Source: Bacteroidota bacterium (lineage in GTDB: Bacteria; Bacteroidota; Ignavibacteria; Kryptoniales; JAKASW01). Taken from it: a stretch of DNA of 64,000 nt. This document shows, one piece after another, positions 53,563 through 63,829 of this stretch. The stretch is from contig JAJZNW010000089.1 of assembly GCA_021811615.1 (NCBI GenBank), forward strand, positions 46,441 through 110,440, read 5' to 3'. The position numbers and the translations under genes are program-made. Numbering within the stretch: position 1 is the stretch's first letter; the number at the start of each line of letters is the position of its first letter. The notes below the pieces were generated by a model. That model had not been told where the DNA came from, ran no database searches, and worked only from the letters and a program-made list of their open reading frames with translations.

Positions 53563-56131
53563 ATGATGCGGTTCGACTCGGCCGAGGCCGACTGCTACCT
53601 CTCCTCGTCAGGGACCTGGCGCGCGCACATAAACTCGAGCAGCTGGACAGGGACGACGAGAGAGCCGCATTTAGTGGAAGTTTCCGCGCAGGTGTGGTGC
53701 GCGCTGGCTCACGGGGCGAACGGCATAGACTATTACCAGTACCTCACCGACCCAGGTGACAGCTGCATCGGACTCGTCGATCCGAATTTGAACGAGATCA
53801 CCTCGAGCTCACAGTATGAACAGGGAGCGCTCGGATATTCATACGATGAAAACAAGTGGAACGGAATCGCGGCGCTGAACCAGACTATCGCCGACACGAT
53901 AGCTCCCGTCCTTACGCAGCTCAAGTGGGACGCCGCATACAGCATCAACGAAGGTCAGCCCACAAGCGGTGTCATACATTCCATTACTACCGGCGATCCT
54001 TCCGATTCGACTTATGTGGAATTAGGCCTTTTCAACGACGCGTCCGGGAACAACTACTTCATGCTTGTCAACAGGAGGACCGATTCCACGCAGACCAGAG
54101 CCGTCACTGTCAACTTCTCGCTTCCGAGCGGGAACTGGGCGGTTTCGGATGTTTCCTCGCACGATATGTGGATTGTTGGAAGTAGCGGGAGTTTCACCGA
54201 CGAGATCGCTGCAGGAGAGGGGAAACTCTACAAGGTGGTTCCTGCCACTTTCGGATCGACGACTTTCGCAGGCAACGTTACCGTGGAAACTACCGGAACG
54301 ATGACCGTGAACCCCGGCGCGACGTTAACATTCGGGAGCGGCCTGTCCATAATCGTTAACGGCAGTCTGAGCGCCGTGGGGAGTTCATCTCAGCCTATCG
54401 TTTTCACCGCTTCATCGGGTAACTGGAATGGGATTACATTTGCCGGCTCCAGTACAGGCAATCTGCAAGACTGCACGATCTCCTACGCAAGTTCACCGGT
54501 AATCATCGATACAGCCAACGTCACGATTAACGGCTGCACGATAAACAACTCATCCTTCTACGGCGGAAATAGCAATACCGCGGCAGCCATACAGGTCTGG
54601 GATTCAAACCCCACGATCGAGAACACCGCCATCGACGGCGAATCCGATTCATGGAATGGCGTCAGGTTCGGGGGCGGCAGCACGGGAACCATGACAGGCT
54701 GCACCGTCCAGAACTTGGGCGCTGGAGACGGCATCGTTATTCAAGGCGGATCGAGCCCGTCTATACTCTCCTCCAGAATAACCGGGAATTACTACTACGG
54801 CATAATCGCCAACACCGACGGCACCGGCGACCCGGTGATAGAGTCGGACTACATCGACTCAAACGGTATCGTCGGCGGGAGCAAACATTACCAGGGAATA
54901 TATTTCCTGAATTCGAGCGGCCACGTCAACCTCGACACTGTCAGCAACAGCAACTTCGGAATTTACTGCTACGATTACTGTACCGCATCCTCAGGACAAG
55001 CTGGAGAAAACATCATAATAGACAACAACTACGGCATCGGGGCATTCGATTACAGCTCGCCGGTTTTCGGGCATGGGATAGGCAACCCGCCTGTCACCTA
55101 CGACGGGACATGTAACCAGATATACAACAATGCCACGGATAACTTGTACGCCGTTAATAACAGTTTCATAGAGGCCGAGTATAACTGGTGGGGCGCATAT
55201 CCTCCCAGCGGCGGTTTCTATGCCGACGGAACTTCATCACTCGATTACACGAACGCGCTTACTTCACCCGGCGCCTGTCCAACCAGTGGATCGCCCACAG
55301 TTGCTACGAACACCGCTATGACTAACACGGCGGCAACACCTGTCCAGATCGGTCTGTGGTACGAAAATGCCGGCTATTGGAAGAAGGCTGCCGCCGCATA
55401 TGAAGGCATTCTGAAAGACACTTCATCCATGAGTGAGAAGCGCTACGCACTTGAACGGCTTTACCATGTGTTCCAGGCATCGAAGGATACGACTATGATC
55501 GGAGTATTCCAGACTCTCGCTGACTCCGCAAGTCCGATAAGCTCAATGGCGCAGGAAATCCTTGCGAGCGCTTACATCGGCGCCGGAAGATTCTCCGATG
55601 CCGAGAACCTGGCGAACGAACTGATAGCGCAACATCCCGGTACGGAAATCGCAAAGGATCAGCTGATCCTCCTTGCTTCCCTCGACCAGTACAACCAATC
55701 ATACAGAACTGCATCATCGGCAGTACTGTCGGAGTTGAAGAGTGAAGTTGCCAGCACAACCGATGCGGGGCTCATACCCGCGCTTACATTGACCGCCACG
55801 TCATCATCGTCCCAGGCATCCCAAAGTGAGCAACTCACTGTCGGAATGGACACGACCCGAGCGGTTCCGCTCAAGTTCACATTGGGTAATTATCCAAATC
55901 CATTCAATCCGACAACAGTTATCAAGTATGAGATGCCAAAGGAGACTCACGTTAGGATAACCGTTTACGACGTCCTGGGCCGCAAGGTAGAAACTCTCAT
56001 CGACGGCAACGAAACGGCCGGAATCCACGAAGTTACGTTCGACGGATCACGTCTTGCCAGCGGAGTGTACTTCTAACAGACTTACGACACCAACTTACTC
56101 GAAAGTGATGAAGATGTTGATGCTGAAATGA
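53563..56131 (+). pseudogene. C-terminal part of the interrupted surface protein (beta-helix plus damaged T9SS sorting domain)
   Basis: Continues the previous ORF in the same frame. It contains a sugar-hydrolase-like end region, then a right-handed beta-helix (about residues 230-560: ITFAGSSTGNLQDCTISYASS, NNTAIDGESDSW-like turns), a TPR-like helical stretch (YWKKAAAAYEGILKD...) and a T9SS sorting domain (LGNYPNPFNPTTVIKYEMP). The ORF stops at SGVYF (56076), where an extra A turns TTC TAC AGA into a stop; with that base removed the frame reads YRLTTPTYSKVMKMLMLK and ends at TGA 56131, as expected for the family. Two lesions suggest decay of a long (about 1,270-residue) surface protein. Confidence 0.8.
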
Positions 56132-56252
56132 CAGAGCCGTTTCGGCAGTCCCGATTCGAAGGAATCCATCGAATCGCGATCCCACTTCCGGGAAAACCCC
56201 GCAGGGGAGCGGGGCTGGATCTCAAGTGACTCAGAGACCTGGTTCGAGTAAT

Positions 56253-56278
56253 GCAGCCGCCGCCTCATCGGCGGCTGC
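56253..56278. terminator. Hairpin between convergent units
   Basis: A 10-bp stem GCAGCCGCCG/CGGCGGCTGC with loop CCTCAT lies between the decayed surface gene (plus) and the NHL lipoprotein gene (minus). A second hairpin CCCCGC/GCGGGG is at 56197-56214. Neither has a strong T-run. Confidence 0.6.
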
Positions 56279-56309
56279 CATGCTTTACTATTCGCTCAGG
56301 ACAAATTCA

Positions 56310-57458
56310 CTATCTGAAGTCAGTTGACAACTCATATCGCAATAGCCTATCGTGACCCGTATCGCTGATGTAGACGATCTTATTGAAATAAGTCACGCCG
56401 GATGGATTCAGGAGCGCGTTCCCGGATTTCACCGGCCCGAAGGATTCGTGAAGCAGTTTGCCGGTCATGTCGAATTTCATGAGGCTGTCGAGTCCGCTGT
56501 CGACAACGTAGATGTTGCTTCTGTCATCCACCATGACCGCCTGGGGTGATACGAATACGTTCGACAGCATGTCGGGCAGGATACCGCCGGCATATTTCGT
56601 CTGATCGAGACTCAGCCTCGAACTCCACGTCGGCGCCGCGAGCTCGCTTCCCGGATTGAAGGTGAACCACTTCACTTTGAACGCGTTTGCCGGGTCGACC
56701 TGAGTCACGATGAAGTCGGTGCCGAATTGCTTCGTGTTGAATGTCGTTATACCGCTGAGGCTGTTGATCGCCGCGAAACCGGATCCGGTCGGGAGAAGAC
56801 TCGGGACGAGGTCGATATAATCGCTCGAGTATTGCAGATCGTTCTTGCTGAAATGAAGAACCATGTTGTCCGGGTCTATCGGGCTCGAGTTGTTGTTGCC
56901 GTGACGCGTCACGTAATAACTGTTGTCCGGGAGGACCGCGACCCCGGTGTATTCTCTTCCGGAGACAAGTCCGCCGTTTCCGTCTCTGACTATCTGGTTC
57001 TGAACGTTCTCGTGATGGACGATTTCTACAGGAGCTGCCGATATGTCATGGTTATAATCGTAGAGCCTTATCTTAGCGATTGCGGCCACCGTCACCGGTC
57101 TCGAAGCCACGATGGTATCATATTCACATGCGATGATGAGATTGAATCTTCTGTCCTCGGTTATCGCGACGGGATTCTTCACATACTGAGAATGGCCGAC
57201 ATTGGCTCCCGACAGCTCGACCATTTGCACGCGATTACTATCCGGCTCGGTTACGTAGAGGATGTAATCGTAGCCCACCTTGATCCCCTTAGGCGATGAG
57301 AGGCCGGTCCAGATAGGCTGCATCTGTATGTAGCTTGTATCGCCCACGACCTGGCCGCCCGATGCCTTCGGAAGGCTTGCCGGGTCGACGATCTTAGATT
57401 TTTCGTTGCAGCCCGAGATGATAATCGCGGCAAATAGTATGATCACAGCGTTTTTCAT
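56310..57458 (-). CDS. NHL-repeat-like beta-propeller lipoprotein
   Basis: A 382-residue lipoprotein (MKNAVIILFAAIIISGCNEK, lipobox ISGC). The mature part has NHL-like blades: LSSPKGIKVGYDYILYVTEPDSNRVQMVEL, SPQAVMVDDRSNIYVVDSGLDSLMKFDMTG and LLNPSGVTYFNKIVYISDTGHDRLLRYEL. These form a propeller likely exposed at the outer membrane. It is the last gene of a four-gene unit with a PorV-family barrel, a TonB-dependent receptor and a large lipoprotein; the gap to the barrel gene is 1 bp. A binding or scaffold role is inferred. Confidence 0.82.
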   Translation of the reverse strand: MKNAVIILFAAIIISGCNEKSKIVDPASLPKASGGQVVGDTSYIQMQPIWTGLSSPKGIKVGYDYILYVTEPDSNRVQMVELSGANVGHSQYVKNPVAITEDRRFNLIIACEYDTIVASRPVTVAAIAKIRLYDYNHDISAAPVEIVHHENVQNQIVRDGNGGLVSGREYTGVAVLPDNSYYVTRHGNNNSSPIDPDNMVLHFSKNDLQYSSDYIDLVPSLLPTGSGFAAINSLSGITTFNTKQFGTDFIVTQVDPANAFKVKWFTFNPGSELAAPTWSSRLSLDQTKYAGGILPDMLSNVFVSPQAVMVDDRSNIYVVDSGLDSLMKFDMTGKLLHESFGPVKSGNALLNPSGVTYFNKIVYISDTGHDRLLRYELSTDFR

Positions 57459-57459
57459 A

Positions 57460-58440
57460 TCAGAAGCTCATCTCTACTGAGAACCTGTGGACATCACCGA
57501 GTCGCTGGTACGGTGTGAAAGCGTAATCGAACTCGACAAGTGCGAATTTCATGTCGGCCCTGACGCCGGCACCGGCAGAATAACTCTGCTCCGTAACGTT
57601 CACCTTATATCCTCCCCTGAGAAAGAACGTGGAGTTGTAAGTATACTCGGCTCCGAAAGCGAGATTCTCCGAGTTGTCCGCGGGATGATTTAGCTGCGCG
57701 GAAGCGGTGACGATGTTTTGCTTGTCCTGGTACGGCTCGAACGCGAAGCCGATTCTGAATATCGTCGGCGGCGAGAAGCTCTGGAAACTGGATACTGTGC
57801 TTCCGTCGACCAGCTGAACGGAGCCGCTCGGAGCCATCTGCCCGCCGAAGTTGCTGACCGAAACCGCGAATCGTGTCGAGCCTATGCCCGTCCAGTAATA
57901 TGTCCCGAGATCGACGAGCACGCCGTGCATGGAAAGGTCGGCAAGAGTCTCATCGATGTATTTCACGGTTACACCGAAGCTGAACCTGTCAGTCATTTTC
58001 CGGGCGTAAGTTGCGCCTACTGCCATGTCTCCGTATTTGAAATACGCTCCCGTACCGTACGGCTGGTATTCCGTCGTCACAGGCATGTCGTCTGTCTGGA
58101 GCGAGATCACCGACAAGCCGATGGTGTTCTGACCGTCGAGGTGGTACACGCCCCCGATGAAATCGTGCTGGAGTCCCACGAACCACGTCGAGTGCGAGAC
58201 CGCGATCTGGTTCTTGTCGAACTCCGAGATGCCGGCGGGATTATAGAAAAGCGCGTAGGCATCGTTCGCAACTGCCGCATAACTCTCGGCCATCGCGTTC
58301 GCTCTCGCCCCGACGCCGATCTTCAGAAATTCCGCCGTAGTTATGCCCACACGTTGGGCTCCAAGATTCGGAAACAACTGAGCCCTGGCCAACCCCGATG
58401 CTAACAGAATTGTCAGAATAGTTAAGAGATTCTTTTTCAT
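57460..58440 (-). CDS. PorV/PorQ family outer-membrane barrel protein
   Basis: A 326-residue barrel with a signal peptide (LTILTILLASGLARAQ). It carries the PorV/PorQ family N-terminal signature: TAEFLKIGVGARANAMAESYAAVANDAYALFYNPAGIS, followed by strands such as YFKYGDMAVGATYARKM and the C-terminal FDYAFTPYQRLGDVHRFSVEMSF. PorV shuttles T9SS cargo to the attachment complex in model species; whether this copy does so or serves the neighbouring receptor is open. It lies between the TonB-dependent receptor and the NHL lipoprotein genes. Confidence 0.9.
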   Translation of the reverse strand: MKKNLLTILTILLASGLARAQLFPNLGAQRVGITTAEFLKIGVGARANAMAESYAAVANDAYALFYNPAGISEFDKNQIAVSHSTWFVGLQHDFIGGVYHLDGQNTIGLSVISLQTDDMPVTTEYQPYGTGAYFKYGDMAVGATYARKMTDRFSFGVTVKYIDETLADLSMHGVLVDLGTYYWTGIGSTRFAVSVSNFGGQMAPSGSVQLVDGSTVSSFQSFSPPTIFRIGFAFEPYQDKQNIVTASAQLNHPADNSENLAFGAEYTYNSTFFLRGGYKVNVTEQSYSAGAGVRADMKFALVEFDYAFTPYQRLGDVHRFSVEMSF

Positions 58441-58550
58441 TCAGATCTTCTCAAAGTTCAAACGCCGAAACGCTCCGAAAACGGAAACTCTTCCCGACCT
58501 CATTCCCGGTCCCTGTCTCAAGCTTCTTGCATCATGCATCCTGCATCTTT

Positions 58551-61493
58551 TCATAACTTCACCGATACCCCGACTTTGATATTCCGCGGCGTAAGATACC
58601 TCGACTGGTCAAGGGGGTACGGATCTATCGGCGCGTTGAGTTCGGGGTACAGAGGATTGTTCCAGCTTGGCGGAGTAATGTCGCCGAGCTGGTACGCACG
58701 GCCGGTCACCGGGTTGATGATATCGGAATTAAGATTGTTGAAGAGGTTCTCGACCTCAACCATGAACGTCATATCCATTCCGGCAAGGCTGAGGTACTTC
58801 TCGAAATTGAAATCCACCCAGAACCAGTTCGCGCCTATCGCGCTGTACTGGTTGTTGGTTTCCGGGGCATAGAGCGGCTCGCCGTTCGATGCGTAAGTGC
58901 CCGTGAAATAGTACGGCGTATATCTCTTACCAGACTCGAAGAAGACTCTGAAATAAGCGTTGAAGTCGTCCAGAACCCCCTTGCCGAATCCGAATATCCC
59001 GTTCCGCTTCTGATTGTACAGAGACACATTGGCAGACAACTGGAGCGGCCTGTCCCATGAAAGGAAGCTCTCGTTCATCATTTCCTGGATGAGCCCCTGA
59101 ACCGCGAGCACTCCCTGGTCCTCCGAACTCGATTTTCCCGTCGCGACCGAATAAGATCCGCTCACCACCCCGTTGAACCAGTTTCCGATTCTCTTCCTGT
59201 ACTCGACTTCGATTCCCCTTGTCCTGGCGTAATCAGAGTTGACATACGTGATGAAATTTTGTCCGATCAATCCAGCCGAGTAAATCTGTGCCTGCTTCGT
59301 CTGGACATAATCGAAGATATCCTTGTAGTAAGCGGTGACGGTTAGGACATCGTCGTTGGTGAACTGGTTACGCAGGCCGAGTTCGTAGCTGACCGTGGTC
59401 TCCGGATTGAGATTGGGATTGCCGAAAGCCTGGTAAGTCGACATCGCTGTGCTGGGCGCGAGTTTCGCGTAGACGAATTGCGGTCTCGGCCACTTTGAGA
59501 ATTGCCCGTAGTTCAGGAACAGTGTCTGGTTGTCCGATATCGGGTGAGAAACCCCGAGGCGCGGGCTGATCCTTCCCTTCCATCTCCTTCCGAAAAAATT
59601 GTAAGTGTCCTGGTAATACTTGTCCCGAATCGCCTGAGGTATGGTAACGACCTGCGGGTTCTTCACCGCATCGTCGACATATTTTCCAGGGAACCAGTAA
59701 TCGAAGCGCAAACCGAAGTTCAGAATCATGCCGTTCGTAGTAACGGTTTCCTGCGAATAAGCGGAGCCAGTTGCCGGAAACACGTGATATATATCGTTGT
59801 TGAGTCCCATGACGCCGACCCAGGGCTCGTAGATGTCTATGAGCTGCATCTCCTGGAAATTCATATCGATGCCCGCTTTGAACTTATTCTTCTCCGTGAA
59901 AAAGGAAGTTATATCGAACTTGACTTCGTTGTTGATGAAGTAATGGTCGTGCCATGTATAAGCGTTTCCGAAATCATAGAATCCGTCGCCGGGAATAATG
60001 CCGAGGGTATCGCTCCCCGTGTTGTAATAAGTCGGCGGAAGCGTGACGACATCGATCGGCTGCTGGTACTGATTCCAGTACAGCCCGTTCGCATCTGCCC
60101 GGAGCTGCGTGAAGAAGTGCGCGAACTTCAGGTCATAGTACGTCTTTGTGCTGAGAGTCTGTGTGATGTCTATGGCATTCATGATGCTGTTATGAGTATA
60201 GACATCGGCGCTCCCGAGTATGTTTTGAAATTGATACTGGTAGCCCGGGCTCGGCTCAACGTACTCGAGATTAGTCTGGAGCGATTGAGTGTTCTGGTTG
60301 ATGCTGACGCTTTGATTGTATGAGTAGCTGATCTTGAAGGTCTGAGTCGGTTTGTAGGTTATCTTTCCGAGTCCGTACCAATTATTCGCCAGCCGCGGCG
60401 CGAACCTTGTCCCATAGAAAATCGAAGAGTTGAGCCTGGAAGGCGGAGCGATCCTGAAGGTCACCACCTGGCCGTTCTGGTACCGCTGGGCCCAGAGGGC
60501 CTGTCCGTCGGTGAAGGCCGCGGCGAAACTTCCGAAGACGGTGACCTCACCAGGTATGTTCACTCCAACGGGCCGTAGCAGATATTTTGTGATCGGCTCA
60601 GGCCCACCGATGGTTGCCTGGTACTCGTCGGAATTGAAATTGGAAATCGAATTTTTGTTCAACCCCCAGTGGTCGGTCTTGTATTGGACGTAGAGGTCGT
60701 ACTTTTCGCCCCCCTCCCTGGTCTTCACGTTCACAATGCCGCTTGTCGCCTGGCCGTACTCTGCGTTGAATCCACCTGTAATGATCTCCATCTGGCTGAG
60801 TGAATTTGCGCTCAGCTGCAGACCGAAGCCAGTGCCCGCTAGCGGATCCTGAATCGAAATTCCGTCGAGAAGATACGCGTTCTCGTACGAGCGGCCGCCG
60901 CGAATATGTATCTCGTTGTCGGAGGCAACTACGCCGACCTGCTGCGACACAACCTCCTTGACGTTTTCCACCGCCGAGATTCTAATGTCTTCGGAAGAAA
61001 TAGTCTTGGTACTCTGGGTCTCCGCTACATCCATCATCGGCTTCTGACCTACGACCACCACTTCCTGGCCGAGCGACAGAGCCGTCTCTTCAAGTTTCAC
61101 ATTGATAGTGGTGGCGCTCCCTTCCGCCACCTTCACGTCCGTATGCTCGACTTCTTTATATCCGATCAGGCGGAAAGTGACGGTGTAAATGCCGGCAGAC
61201 ACGTTCTTAATCTCGTAGTTCCCGTCTATGTCGGATGTCGCGCCGTAGTAAGTGCCCTTTATGAGAACGTTTACACCGACCAGTCCTTCTTTGGTGGCGG
61301 AGTCCGTCACCTTCCCGCTAATGACTCCCTTCTGTTGCGCGAGCGCGGCCATGTCGAGAACCGGAATCATGGGAGCTGACAATATCAACGTGACAATTAA
61401 AAGGAATGCGAACGACATACCGGCTTTCGGACCCATGTTTCCGATTCCGAACATTCGTGATAAGAGAGGATCTTGATGAATTACACTTCTCAT
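58551..61493 (-). CDS. TonB-dependent receptor with N-terminal carboxypeptidase-like domain
   Basis: A 980-residue outer-membrane transporter. After a signal segment (SFAFLLIVTLILSAP) comes a carboxypeptidase-regulatory-like domain (VISGKVTDSATKEGLVGVNVLIKGTYYGATSDIDGNYEI, about 55-135), then the plug (EVVVVGQKPM...VVSQQVGVVASDNEIHIRGGRSYENAYLLDGISIQDP, about 145-270) and a 22-strand-type barrel with aromatic-rich strands ending in PRNIKVGVSVKL. It resembles SusC-like receptors but has no recognisable SusD partner; instead it is flanked by a large lipoprotein gene (TAATG overlap) and a PorV-family gene. The substrate is unknown. Confidence 0.93.
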   Translation of the reverse strand: MRSVIHQDPLLSRMFGIGNMGPKAGMSFAFLLIVTLILSAPMIPVLDMAALAQQKGVISGKVTDSATKEGLVGVNVLIKGTYYGATSDIDGNYEIKNVSAGIYTVTFRLIGYKEVEHTDVKVAEGSATTINVKLEETALSLGQEVVVVGQKPMMDVAETQSTKTISSEDIRISAVENVKEVVSQQVGVVASDNEIHIRGGRSYENAYLLDGISIQDPLAGTGFGLQLSANSLSQMEIITGGFNAEYGQATSGIVNVKTREGGEKYDLYVQYKTDHWGLNKNSISNFNSDEYQATIGGPEPITKYLLRPVGVNIPGEVTVFGSFAAAFTDGQALWAQRYQNGQVVTFRIAPPSRLNSSIFYGTRFAPRLANNWYGLGKITYKPTQTFKISYSYNQSVSINQNTQSLQTNLEYVEPSPGYQYQFQNILGSADVYTHNSIMNAIDITQTLSTKTYYDLKFAHFFTQLRADANGLYWNQYQQPIDVVTLPPTYYNTGSDTLGIIPGDGFYDFGNAYTWHDHYFINNEVKFDITSFFTEKNKFKAGIDMNFQEMQLIDIYEPWVGVMGLNNDIYHVFPATGSAYSQETVTTNGMILNFGLRFDYWFPGKYVDDAVKNPQVVTIPQAIRDKYYQDTYNFFGRRWKGRISPRLGVSHPISDNQTLFLNYGQFSKWPRPQFVYAKLAPSTAMSTYQAFGNPNLNPETTVSYELGLRNQFTNDDVLTVTAYYKDIFDYVQTKQAQIYSAGLIGQNFITYVNSDYARTRGIEVEYRKRIGNWFNGVVSGSYSVATGKSSSEDQGVLAVQGLIQEMMNESFLSWDRPLQLSANVSLYNQKRNGIFGFGKGVLDDFNAYFRVFFESGKRYTPYYFTGTYASNGEPLYAPETNNQYSAIGANWFWVDFNFEKYLSLAGMDMTFMVEVENLFNNLNSDIINPVTGRAYQLGDITPPSWNNPLYPELNAPIDPYPLDQSRYLTPRNIKVGVSVKL

Positions 61494-63193
61494 TAGAACG
61501 CTCCGAAATCCTTGAAGATACGGTATATCAGCTGGCCCGCCCTCGTGTTGGGAGCCGTCGTCGAGTTCCCGTTGAACCTGTAAAGCGGCGCGCCCAAAAT
61601 AAACGCCGACCTGTCGCCGCTCATCACACCGATTACTGATTGGACGCTATCGACACCGAAAGGCTGAACTGTGTAGACTGCTGCCGCGCCCGTGGATGGA
61701 TAGAATCCGCGGAGATACTGCACTGCATGTCCGCCGTCGGTCTTGTTGGACAGGTAACTGTCGCGGACAAGGACCGGGTAGACGGTCGAATCGTATGGTG
61801 GTACAGGCTGGAGCATAACGTCCGGCTGGACAAAACCCTTCGATGTGATGGGACTCGTCAGGGTCGGACCGGCCAGGAAATTCCCCGTGAGACTGTCGAT
61901 AGCGCCGCTGAAGTCGCGCACTGCCTGGTTGATGTCTGTGACGGAAACGTATGTGGACGGCAAGGAGAAGGTCATGAAGATTTTTCCGCCGTTGCCCCTG
62001 AAGCTTCCGACGGCAAGCTGGGCCATGTCGAAGTCTCCATCGTCATCGGCGTACCAGAAGACATATTTGAAAAGCTTGAGCGTCTCCTGGAACGTAGGTA
62101 TGATGTACGGTTGGACCAGCGTTCCGCGTTGCGGGTAATGAGAACCGGTCTTAATGTCCCAAAGGTCGAACTTTCCATGGAACGCGCCGCCCGCCAGAGT
62201 ATCGAAGATGCCGGTATAGAAAGACGTCGTGTTGTCTCGCGTTCCGTAGTCGTCTATTATCAGCAGTTTGCCCTTCGGATTTTTTACGAACCAGCTATGG
62301 GTCGTGTCGGGCATCCGCGCCGTGGGGCCGATCGCGCCGGCGATGTCCTCCGCCCTTATATATAGTATGTTGTCGTGATTGAGCTTGAGGTTAGGAAGAG
62401 TCGAAGCGTAAGGCGATTTCGAAAGAGCAGGATAAATATTGGGATAGACGTCGCAGCTTACAGTCGACGTATCACTTGCCGCTTCGGAGAGCCTCGCCTC
62501 GATTGTAATGAAGCTGTAACGCGCCGGTAGTTTGACCCAGTCCTGCGGCGACGATGTATCGTTTAGAGCGATGTAATAGTTCGTAATCGTGCTGTTCCCG
62601 TCGATGTCGTTTCCCTGCCAGCCGAAGGATGCGACTGTGAAGGTCGTTTCGGGTATATCGCTCCTCGTCGAGAACTCGCCGCTGTTCATGAAAAAGCCGA
62701 CGGTCGGCGGAGTATTGGCAATCGGGAACTTGACCGACGGCGGATCAGGATCGACTGCATCGCCGAGCTCAGCGAAGACTTCCCCCTTGTCCCAACGGCC
62801 GTTCCCGTTCTTGTCGACGAAAGCGACTGTATCGCCTTCGTTCAGTTTCCCCTTGAAGCTGTTATCGATCGCGGCGACCGAGAAAACGTAGCTCGTATCC
62901 TTTGTGAAGACCGACAGCGCGAAGACGCTGTCGGTGGTTGTCGTGAACGTCCATGTCCTTCTATCGAATGTGATGATATAGCCGGCGACCAATCCATCTC
63001 CGTCATTAGCCCACCATTTCACCTCGAGCCTGCTCGACTGCGGATTGAAGTCGGTGGTCTGCGTAGAGTCTCTGTAGGGAAATGCGGCGACGTAAGTTTT
63101 TGGCGGTAGATTGCCGTATCTGGTAGACGAGAAATGCTTCGTGCAACCGGAGAGGAGGAGAAGGAGGAGGAGATAATTGCGACTCACTTCCAT
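61493..63193 (-). CDS. Large surface lipoprotein upstream of the TonB-dependent receptor
   Basis: From ATG 63193, 566 residues: MEVSRNYLLLLLLLSGCTKHF is a lipoprotein signal (lipobox LSGC). The mature part has fibronectin-like beta regions (VKWWANDGDGLVAGYIITFD and TVASFGWQGNDIDGNSTITNYYIALND) and a C-terminal Rossmann-like half (KGKLLIIDDYG...YVFWYADDDGDFDMAQL). I do not recognise the family. The ORF track runs to 63355; ATG 63241 overlapping the RAYT stop is another possible start (566 versus 582 residues). The 63193 ATG falls in the loop of a REP palindrome. Its stop overlaps the receptor start (TAATG), so it may act as the receptor's surface partner, in the place a SusD-like protein would take. 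Confidence 0.75.
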   Translation of the reverse strand: MEVSRNYLLLLLLLSGCTKHFSSTRYGNLPPKTYVAAFPYRDSTQTTDFNPQSSRLEVKWWANDGDGLVAGYIITFDRRTWTFTTTTDSVFALSVFTKDTSYVFSVAAIDNSFKGKLNEGDTVAFVDKNGNGRWDKGEVFAELGDAVDPDPPSVKFPIANTPPTVGFFMNSGEFSTRSDIPETTFTVASFGWQGNDIDGNSTITNYYIALNDTSSPQDWVKLPARYSFITIEARLSEAASDTSTVSCDVYPNIYPALSKSPYASTLPNLKLNHDNILYIRAEDIAGAIGPTARMPDTTHSWFVKNPKGKLLIIDDYGTRDNTTSFYTGIFDTLAGGAFHGKFDLWDIKTGSHYPQRGTLVQPYIIPTFQETLKLFKYVFWYADDDGDFDMAQLAVGSFRGNGGKIFMTFSLPSTYVSVTDINQAVRDFSGAIDSLTGNFLAGPTLTSPITSKGFVQPDVMLQPVPPYDSTVYPVLVRDSYLSNKTDGGHAVQYLRGFYPSTGAAAVYTVQPFGVDSVQSVIGVMSGDRSAFILGAPLYRFNGNSTTAPNTRAGQLIYRIFKDFGAF

Positions 63194-63207
63194 AGTGAGT
63201 CGCAATT
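63175..63207. repeat. REP palindrome at the 3' side of the second RAYT gene
   Basis: AATTGCGACTCACT and AGTGAGTCGCAATT are perfect 14-bp inverted arms around the loop TCCAT. On the minus strand the loop contains ATG, the candidate start codon of the downstream lipoprotein gene. Confidence 0.92.
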
Positions 63208-63233
63208 TTCTTCGCAATGCTGTTTGATTTTTT

Positions 63234-63815
63234 CTATTCATCGAGAAGATATTCTCTGAATTTTTCATTTTGCCCCGGTAACACTTCGTAACTACGGACA
63301 AACTCCTCATACCCGGATAACGAGCCGAAGAACTCTTCAATAGAGGCTGAATCACACGGCCAGATTCTTCTCTTGCCGACGCATTCCAGGTAGTTGGAGT
63401 AGGCCCAATCAGCTATTCCATTGACCAGCCCCGCAGAAACTGGATTCGAGTGAACATACCAGCACAGGTGGCTAAGATACTCGTTTTTATCGACCCGCTT
63501 AGCTTTATAGGGCGACTCAAAGAGCGTCCCTGTTCTAGTGAGAGATTTATTAAGTGCTTTTGTGTAACTATTAAATACTCGCTGTGCAAGTAGTCCCGCG
63601 GGTTGAACTCCGGTCTGGTGAAGCAGGAAATGGTAATGATTGGGCATTAAGCAACATGCGACCACTTTAACGGCAAGTTCATCCGAGTAAACAGAAAGCT
63701 TCCGCATGACAAATTCATAATTGTCAGGTGTCAGAAATATATCTTGCCTTCCAACACCACGATTGTATACGTGGTAGAACGATCCCTCGCTAAATTCGAC
63801 TGTTCTTCTGGCCAT
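63234..63815 (-). CDS. REP-associated tyrosine transposase (RAYT, second copy)
   Basis: A 193-residue Y1/HUH transposase-like protein with HUH motif MPNHYHFLLHQ (His60, His62) and catalytic Tyr84 in RVFNSYTKALNKS. RTGTLFESPYKAKRVDKNEYLSHLCWYVHSNPVSAGLV is typical of the family. It is clearly diverged from the copy at 25.1 kb, and its flanking palindromes have an unrelated sequence, so the window holds two separate RAYT systems. Its TAG stop lies 41 bp before the candidate lipoprotein ATG, and an ATG overlaps the stop region, so the surface operon may be read from the RAYT transcript. Confidence 0.92.
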   Translation of the reverse strand: MARRTVEFSEGSFYHVYNRGVGRQDIFLTPDNYEFVMRKLSVYSDELAVKVVACCLMPNHYHFLLHQTGVQPAGLLAQRVFNSYTKALNKSLTRTGTLFESPYKAKRVDKNEYLSHLCWYVHSNPVSAGLVNGIADWAYSNYLECVGKRRIWPCDSASIEEFFGSLSGYEEFVRSYEVLPGQNEKFREYLLDE

Positions 63816-63829
63816 TCGTTTGCACTCTT

